DNA of 64,000 nt from Nitrospirillum iridis (GTDB lineage: Bacteria; Pseudomonadota; Alphaproteobacteria; Azospirillales; Azospirillaceae). The position numbers and the translations under genes were made by a program. Below the pieces are notes generated by a model, which ran no database searches, was not told where the DNA came from, and saw nothing but the letters and a program-made list of their open reading frames with translations. The stretch lies in assembly GCF_014205765.1 (NCBI RefSeq), contig NZ_JACIIZ010000008.1, positions 62,001-126,000 of the forward strand. Reading direction: 5' to 3'. Numbering within the stretch: position 1 is the first letter of the stretch; each line of letters begins with the position of its first letter. Of this stretch, positions 59,234-64,000 are shown piece after piece.

Positions 59234-59647
59234 GCCACCCTGCCCCCTGCAAGAGACCGGATTATGACCCCACGGGTCCCGGCACGGCAAACGGTTTGCG
59301 CCCGCCGCTCGATCAAGACGGCCTAATGGTTACCACGGCCGATCCGACCAATTCAATTTTCTAGCCCCATCGAATTCTTCAGGCTCTTGAGCCCTTTAAT
59401 GCAAGAAAAAAGGGGTGCTCCGCCGGTCTTTACCTCATACCGTCCCGTACGCGCCACCAACATGCGTCGTCTGTCGGGAATTGATCCGGCTCAGGGCCTC
59501 GTTCCATTTGCCCCGAGCGCGGGCGCCAAAAGTGGGGCGACGACAATTTTAAAATTTTAGGGGTTTTGTTGGTGGATAATTGCGCGCTCCATTCGCGAAT
59601 GTGATTGGTTGACGCCGCAACTCATCGTAAAATCAGGCCTTGGGAAA
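59234..59647. other. Divergent intergenic region before the hybrid kinase
   Basis: This 414-bp gap probably holds promoters in both directions. It is AT-rich between about 59540 and 59600 and includes the palindrome AATTTTAAAATT (59545-59556). No gene was recognized. Confidence 0.45.
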
Positions 59648-62128
59648 ATGGGCGATCGCCGCCGGACACTAGCCCGGCAGCGGCCAGGAACAAACGGCGC
59701 CGTTTCCCGCCATGGCAGTGGGGCCGTCCAGCTGGCAGGGGCCGGGCGGCCATCATCCGGACTGGATATCGGGGAACCGGACGTGCGGCGCTTGAAACGG
59801 GGATTGCGGCGACTGGGCCGCCCGCTAAGCAGCGGGGACCGCGCCGACCTCCTGGAAGCGCTGGGGCGCAGAGCCGAGTCGGTGCCCCGCCGGCGCCTGA
59901 TCGAACTGGGTCAGCTTACCCTGATGGCCCTGAATCACCGGGAGGATTTCTGGCTGGTGCCGCTGGCGACACTGGTCGTTGCGGGCGGCGCCGCCACTTG
60001 GGCCCCTTGGCCCGCCACCGCCGCCTGGGGCCTGCTGTCCATCGCCACGGCGGCCGTCGCGCAGCTCGCTTTGCAGCGCTTCCTGACCCGGGCCGACCAG
60101 CTGAGCGATCCCCGGCCATGGCTGTGGCTGCTGACCACCGCCCGGCTGATGCCATCGGTGGCGTGGGGCTTGCTGCCGCTGTTCACCTGGCCCGGTGATC
60201 ATCTGCCCGGCCGCTTCTTCCTGATCCTGGTCCTGGGCGCCGCCATGGCGTTGCGAACCGGTGGCACCGCCCCCCATCCCCTGGTGCTGAAGCTGCAACT
60301 GGTGCCCCTGACGCTGGCGCTGGTGGCGGTGACCGTTCCCCCGTTGATGCTCCCGCGCCCGGGTGGAGATGGCGCGCCAGGTCTGGCGCTGGTTCTCGGC
60401 AGCCTGCTCTATCCCGTCTTCCTCTACCGCATGAGCCGGCAGACCTGCCTGCGCCTGCGCCACATGCTGGAGTTGCAGCTGGATCTGGCGGCGGCCAAGC
60501 GGGCCGCCGATCATGCCAACCGGGCCAAGTCAGGCTTTCTGGCCACCCTGAGCCATGAGATCCGCACCCCCATGACGGGCATCCTGGGATTGACGCAGCT
60601 GCTGCTGGAAACGGGGCTGTCCATGCGCCAGCGCGACTATGTCCGCACGGTGCACGAGTCGGGCGAGTCGCTGCTGGCCATCCTGAACGACGTGCTGGAC
60701 CTGTCCAAGGTGGAGGCGGGCAAGCTGGAGGTGGAGCGGACGGCCTTCGACACCGCCCCCCTGCTGGAAGGCGTGCGGGCGCTGATGTCCGGTCGGGCGG
60801 TGGAGAAGGGACTGGACCTGCAAATCCGCACAGGCCCGGACTTCCCCAACCGGCTGATGGGCGACCCGTTGCGCCTGCGCCAGGTGCTGCTGAACCTGGT
60901 GGGCAACGCCATCAAATTCACCGAGCATGGCTGGGTTCGCATCAGCGCGTCCGCCGACCGCCTGCCCGACGGCGGGGTCCAGTTCGGCATCATCGTGTCC
61001 GACACAGGCGTGGGCGTGCCCGAGGTCGCGCAGGGCCGCTTGTTCGAGACTTTCAGCCAAGCCAGCGTCGAAATCGCCCGTCGCTATGGGGGCAGCGGCC
61101 TGGGCCTGGCCATCGCCCGGCAGCTGGTCCAGGCCATGGGCGGCGAGATCGGCTTCCATAGCCGGCCGGGCGACGGCAGCCATTTCTGGTTCACCGTCCC
61201 CTCAGCCGAACCCGAAGATCGTCCCCACACGGCCGCCCTCGGTGCCGAGGTGCCCGCCCCGGCCTTGCCGCCACTCGCCGTGCTGGTGGTGGAGGATGTG
61301 ACCGCCAACCAGGTGGTGCTGGACGCCCTGCTGCGGGCCCGGGGGCACCATGTCACGGTGGCCGCGGACGGCGCCACCGCGCTGCGCCTGATGGCGGGCG
61401 GCCGCTTCGACCTGGTGCTGATGGATATGCAATTGCCGGGCATCGACGGGCTGGAGACGGCGCGGCGCATCCGCGCCCTGGCCGATGACCGCCGGGCCCA
61501 GGTGCCCATCGTCGCCACCACCGCCAACGTCGACGCCGCTGACAGCGGACGCTGTCTGGCGGCGGGCATGGATGCCTTCGTCACCAAGCCCATCCGGCCC
61601 GACGCGCTGTTCGAGGCCATGCACCAGGCCTGGGGGGCACGCGGCGCGGTTGTCTGGCCGCAGGAGACACCGGCGCAGGACGTCCCCCTGCTGGACGTCC
61701 GGCAGATGGACATGGTCGCCCACGCCATCGGGCCCCAGGACCTGCCCGAGTTCGTGGCGATCACCGCCCGCACGCTGGTTGAGACGGCGGAACGCTTTCT
61801 GGAAAAGGTTCTGGGTGGGGATATTCCGGCCGCCGGCCAGGCAGCCCATACCCTGTACGGCGTGGCGGCGAATGTGGGCCTGACCGGCCTGTCGGCGGAT
61901 ACCCGCCGGGCGCAGCAGGCGTTGCGCGACGACCATCCGGAGATACAGCGGGCCCTGGCCGTCCGCTTGCGCGACACGGCGGAGGACGCCGCCGCCGCCC
62001 TGGTCCAATGGCTGGGCGATGACCAGCCCGGGGTCCAATGGCTGGGCAACGACCAGCCTGGGGTCCAATGGCTGGGCAACGACCAGCCTGGGCAGCCGGG
62101 TCAGGCCCCCGGCAGCGCCGTGGCCTGA
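59648..62128 (+). CDS. Hybrid sensor histidine kinase with receiver and HPt domains
   Basis: This 826-residue membrane-bound phosphorelay protein starts at ATG 59648 (a TTG at 59609 is in frame). An N-terminal helical region precedes about six membrane helices (roughly residues 100-270). HisKA has SHEIRTPMTGILG with the phosphorylated His, and the ATPase has LVGNAIKFTEHG, DTGVGVP and GGSGLGLAI. The receiver domain follows (VLVVEDVTANQ, phosphorylated Asp in LVLMDMQLPGIDG, Lys in VTKPIRP). A C-terminal HPt domain has AAHTLYGVAANVG with its His. There is no periplasmic sensor domain of size, so the signal is probably sensed in the membrane. The tail has three 10-residue repeats encoded by a minisatellite. 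No cognate regulator is adjacent. Confidence 0.92.
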   Translation: MGDRRRTLARQRPGTNGAVSRHGSGAVQLAGAGRPSSGLDIGEPDVRRLKRGLRRLGRPLSSGDRADLLEALGRRAESVPRRRLIELGQLTLMALNHREDFWLVPLATLVVAGGAATWAPWPATAAWGLLSIATAAVAQLALQRFLTRADQLSDPRPWLWLLTTARLMPSVAWGLLPLFTWPGDHLPGRFFLILVLGAAMALRTGGTAPHPLVLKLQLVPLTLALVAVTVPPLMLPRPGGDGAPGLALVLGSLLYPVFLYRMSRQTCLRLRHMLELQLDLAAAKRAADHANRAKSGFLATLSHEIRTPMTGILGLTQLLLETGLSMRQRDYVRTVHESGESLLAILNDVLDLSKVEAGKLEVERTAFDTAPLLEGVRALMSGRAVEKGLDLQIRTGPDFPNRLMGDPLRLRQVLLNLVGNAIKFTEHGWVRISASADRLPDGGVQFGIIVSDTGVGVPEVAQGRLFETFSQASVEIARRYGGSGLGLAIARQLVQAMGGEIGFHSRPGDGSHFWFTVPSAEPEDRPHTAALGAEVPAPALPPLAVLVVEDVTANQVVLDALLRARGHHVTVAADGATALRLMAGGRFDLVLMDMQLPGIDGLETARRIRALADDRRAQVPIVATTANVDAADSGRCLAAGMDAFVTKPIRPDALFEAMHQAWGARGAVVWPQETPAQDVPLLDVRQMDMVAHAIGPQDLPEFVAITARTLVETAERFLEKVLGGDIPAAGQAAHTLYGVAANVGLTGLSADTRRAQQALRDDHPEIQRALAVRLRDTAEDAAAALVQWLGDDQPGVQWLGNDQPGVQWLGNDQPGQPGQAPGSAVA
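62003..62092 (+). repeat. In-frame 30-bp minisatellite (3 units)
   Basis: Units 62003-62032, 62033-62062 and 62063-62092 each encode VQWLG(D/N)DQPG. Units two and three are identical and unit one differs at a few bases. It lies after the HPt domain of the hybrid kinase. Confidence 0.92.
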
Positions 62129-62160
62129 CCAGCTCATGGCGCCTTACCAAGGCGCCCCTG

Positions 62161-62826
62161 TCAGTGGGGCGTCACCGGCGCCGCGGTCGGGGCACGGGGC
62201 GTCACGGGGATACCGCCGTCGTTGCGCGGCGTGACGGCCGGGTTGCCGGCAGGTCCCGGGCCATCAGCTCCGTCCTCAAAAGGCGGCGGCGGGGGACCAT
62301 CCTCCGGAAACGGCGGATGGTCGAAGCGGCCATCCGGACGCGGCCCCCCGGGCCGAGGACCGCCGTGCATGCCGCCCAGGATGAAGGGCATCTTCAGCTC
62401 AGACAGCTTCTTGCGCCCCTCGGGCGACATTCTGGACAGGGCCTCCACCACCGCGACCTGGCGCGAAGCCTCGAAGGCGCGGCGGCTGTCAGCCACTTTC
62501 TGCAAAGCGGCGGCGAGAGCCTGGGCGTCGAACCGATCGGCCGCCAGCAGGGCCTGAATCTCGGCCCAGCTCTCGCGGGCCTGCTTTTCCAGCGCCTTGA
62601 AGTCGGCCTGGTCGGGTGACATCGACTTCTGCAGCAACTCGGCATCCGCCGCTGGCAGGATATCGGTCAGGGACCGCGGCAAGTAATTGATGCCCGGCGC
62701 GGGCTCGCGACCCGGCGCGGCTTCACGGGGGTGGAAAAGGTGGGGGACGAAGGTGCCGGCCAGAAACAGGTTCACACCGACCGACGCGATGAGCAGGGGC
62801 CCACGCCACCGGCTAAACGAGCTCAT
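62161..62826 (-). CDS. Membrane-anchored periplasmic Spy/CnrX-like metal-stress sensor
   Basis: This 221-residue protein starts at ATG 62826, overlapping the anti-sigma stop as ATGA. An N-terminal membrane anchor (GPLLIASVGVNLFLAGTFV) is followed by a helical domain at about 55-150 (LQKSMSPDQADFKALEKQAR, ALAAALQKVADSRRAFEASR, LSRMSPEGRKKLSEL). This is the pattern of periplasmic heavy-metal sensor/Spy/CpxP-like proteins. The C-terminal 70 residues are Pro/Asp/Gly-rich and disordered. As third gene of a sigma/anti-sigma operon it probably tunes the anti-sigma factor, as CnrX does in CnrYXH; the signal is unknown. It is convergent with the hybrid kinase. Confidence 0.75.
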   Translation of the reverse strand: MSSFSRWRGPLLIASVGVNLFLAGTFVPHLFHPREAAPGREPAPGINYLPRSLTDILPAADAELLQKSMSPDQADFKALEKQARESWAEIQALLAADRFDAQALAAALQKVADSRRAFEASRQVAVVEALSRMSPEGRKKLSELKMPFILGGMHGGPRPGGPRPDGRFDHPPFPEDGPPPPPFEDGADGPGPAGNPAVTPRNDGGIPVTPRAPTAAPVTPH

Positions 62827-63392
62827 CGGGCGCGGGTCTCCACCGTGTAGGAGGTGAACAGCAGGCTGGGCATGTCCGTCACATCCGCCTGGGCGGTTTC
62901 CACCGCGGCGACCGTCTGGGCACCAGTGTCGGCCGTGGTCAGGCTGGCCGAGGGGAGGGTCATCACCCCCACCATGATACCGGCGGCCGTGGCGCCCGCC
63001 AACCACCCGGCCTGGGGCGCGCGGACGCTCAGCCACGACAGGGCGGCGCGCACCACGTCGAAGGGTGAGGGCAGGAAGGTTTCCAGCTTGCCAGCATGGG
63101 CCGCCTTAGCGGGTGCCGACGCCGGCGCCGCCATCGCGTCCAGCCGGGCCAACGCCCCAGCCACCACGCTGTCGACCCGGGCGGCCGTGATCTCAGGTTC
63201 CGCCACCATGGACAGCAGCGCGTCCAGCCGCGCCTCGTTCACCACCAACTCATGCGCCGCCCCGTCATGGGCCAGCGCGCGCACCGCCGCGGCCCGGCGA
63301 TCCGCCGGCCAGCGGGCGGGATTGCCGCCGTAAACGGCGGTCAGCGCCTCGATATCCTCCACGTCGAACGTGGACCATTCCCTGTCAGCCAT
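62823..63392 (-). CDS. Anti-sigma factor, single-pass membrane protein
   Basis: This 189-residue protein starts at ATG 63392 behind AGGGGG. The cytoplasmic part (EDIEALTAVYGGNPARWPAD, RLDALLSMVAEPEITAARVD) is helical, as expected for an anti-sigma domain, though no zinc motif is present. One membrane helix is at about 133-150 (AGWLAGATAAGIMVGVMTL), and a short periplasmic tail follows. It directly follows the ECF sigma gene (10-base gap) and overlaps the sensor gene. Its assignment rests on the operon position and topology more than on sequence identity. Confidence 0.78.
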   Translation of the reverse strand: MADREWSTFDVEDIEALTAVYGGNPARWPADRRAAAVRALAHDGAAHELVVNEARLDALLSMVAEPEITAARVDSVVAGALARLDAMAAPASAPAKAAHAGKLETFLPSPFDVVRAALSWLSVRAPQAGWLAGATAAGIMVGVMTLPSASLTTADTGAQTVAAVETAQADVTDMPSLLFTSYTVETRAR

Positions 63393-63402
63393 GACCAACC
63401 CC

Positions 63403-64000
63403 CTAGACCTCACCCGTATCCTGAACCACACCGGACAGACGCGCCCGCAACGCGCGCCGGGCCCGGGCCAAAAGCGATTCCACCGCCGAAACAGAGAGGG
63501 ACAGGATTTGCGCGGCGTCGGCGGCGCTGCGCTCCTCGTAATAACAGAGCGTGACGGCCAAGCGCTGCCTTTCCGGCAGCTCCGCCAACGCCTGGGAGAC
63601 CAATTTGGCCGTCTGTTGCCGGGCCATCACGCTCACCGCGGATGGGGTCGGGTCAGGCGGCTCCGGTATTCCTTCCAAGCCGGCGAAGGCAGGACGCCGC
63701 CGCCGGTCCACACACAAATTCACCACCACCCGGTGCAGCCAGGTGGAAAACCGGGCGCGGCCATCGGGGATCCAGTTCTTGGCCCCCGTCCACACCCGGA
63801 GCATGGCTTCCTGCACCACCTCATCGGCGTCGGCCGCATTGCCCAGGATGCGCTGGGCCAGCTTCATGGCCTTGGGCGCGTGGCGGGAGGCCAGCAAGGC
63901 GAAAGCCTGCCGGTCCCCCTGGGCGATGCGGGCCAGCAGGGCGTCGTCCCCGGGCTCCGGCAATGAACCTGCCGCGGGCCCAACGGTGGGCGCGGCAGGG
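63403..64000 (-). CDS. ECF-family RNA polymerase sigma factor (5' end beyond window)
   Basis: The protein has the sigma-2 region (LLASRHAPKAMKLAQRILGN, DADEVVQEAMLRVWTGA) and sigma-4 (LPERQRLAVTLCYYEERSAA, LSVSAVESLLARARRALRAR). The frame stays open to the right edge of the window. The only in-window start is a TTG at 63963, so the true start probably lies outside. The group is likely one of the ECF classes regulated by a membrane anti-sigma factor. It heads an operon with the anti-sigma and sensor genes. Targets cannot be deduced without its promoter motif. Confidence 0.9.
   Translation of the reverse strand, partial: PAAPTVGPAAGSLPEPGDDALLARIAQGDRQAFALLASRHAPKAMKLAQRILGNAADADEVVQEAMLRVWTGAKNWIPDGRARFSTWLHRVVVNLCVDRRRRPAFAGLEGIPEPPDPTPSAVSVMARQQTAKLVSQALAELPERQRLAVTLCYYEERSAADAAQILSLSVSAVESLLARARRALRARLSGVVQDTGEV

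Overview
This 64-kb window is G+C-rich chromosomal DNA from an alphaproteobacterium. Azospirillaceae (Rhodospirillales; Azospirillum, Nitrospirillum or Niveispirillum-like) fits best. The support is inferential: a GltB/GltD pair of the Azospirillum type, the order rnd-lptC-lptA-lptB-rpoN-hpf-ptsN, the order ptsP-rodZ-like-ispG-prfA-prmC-DUF4167, an FzlA homologue and an intracellular PHA depolymerase. No phage, transposase, plasmid functions, rRNA operon or CRISPR array was seen.

Layout. 1-274 is the 3' end of glpK. 383-6357 holds five consecutive same-strand paralogues encoding exported two-lobed retropepsin-like aspartic proteases; this is the most unusual block. 6547-12592 is gltB/gltD on the minus strand, then uppP and a convergent NDUFA9-like NAD(P)-binding protein. 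15281-15813 carries a duplicated tRNA-Leu(CAG) cassette. 15906-22452 is rnd, LPS transport (lptC, lptA, lptB), rpoN, hpf and ptsN. 22651-25999 has a Nudix hydrolase, a GFA protein, leuC and a DUF4167 protein. 26360-37580, all minus strand, is prmC, prfA, ispG, a GH39 glycosidase, a RodZ-like protein, ptsP, a nitronate monooxygenase-like enzyme and lysC. 37975-45775 is a mixed housekeeping stretch: ubiG, a 59-aa coiled-coil ORF, DUF1178, a methyltransferase, a Lys/Ala-rich exported protein, an SH3-like membrane protein, a TPR protein, an SDR protein, a SIMPL-like protein, fzlA and a GNAT protein. 45780-47100 is an AT-richer patch with two paralogous lipoproteins. 47158-56426 has phaZ, recQ, tRNA-Thr(CGT), phoU, a TerC/YjbE-family gene with a structured upstream RNA candidate, and acnA. 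56562-64000 has two large proteins of unknown function, a hybrid histidine kinase with a C-terminal minisatellite, and a Spy/CnrX-like sensor, anti-sigma factor and ECF sigma factor operon running off the right edge.

How the genes fit together. Several belong to nitrogen control and assimilation: gltBD makes glutamate, rpoN is sigma-54, and ptsP and ptsN are the first and last parts of the nitrogen PTS. The lpt, uppP, rodZ-like and fzlA genes serve the envelope and division. The five proteases and the two lipoproteins are lineage-specific envelope proteins of unknown role.

Non-coding structure is rich. A structured intergenic repeat occurs twice with compensatory stem changes (22461-22568 and 28346-28450). 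A small RNA or leader candidate lies ahead of terC, a terminator-like hairpin sits in the lysC leader, and several long perfect hairpins separate convergent genes. Starts were chosen by ribosome-binding site, signal peptide and family length, so they often lie inside the longest open frame.
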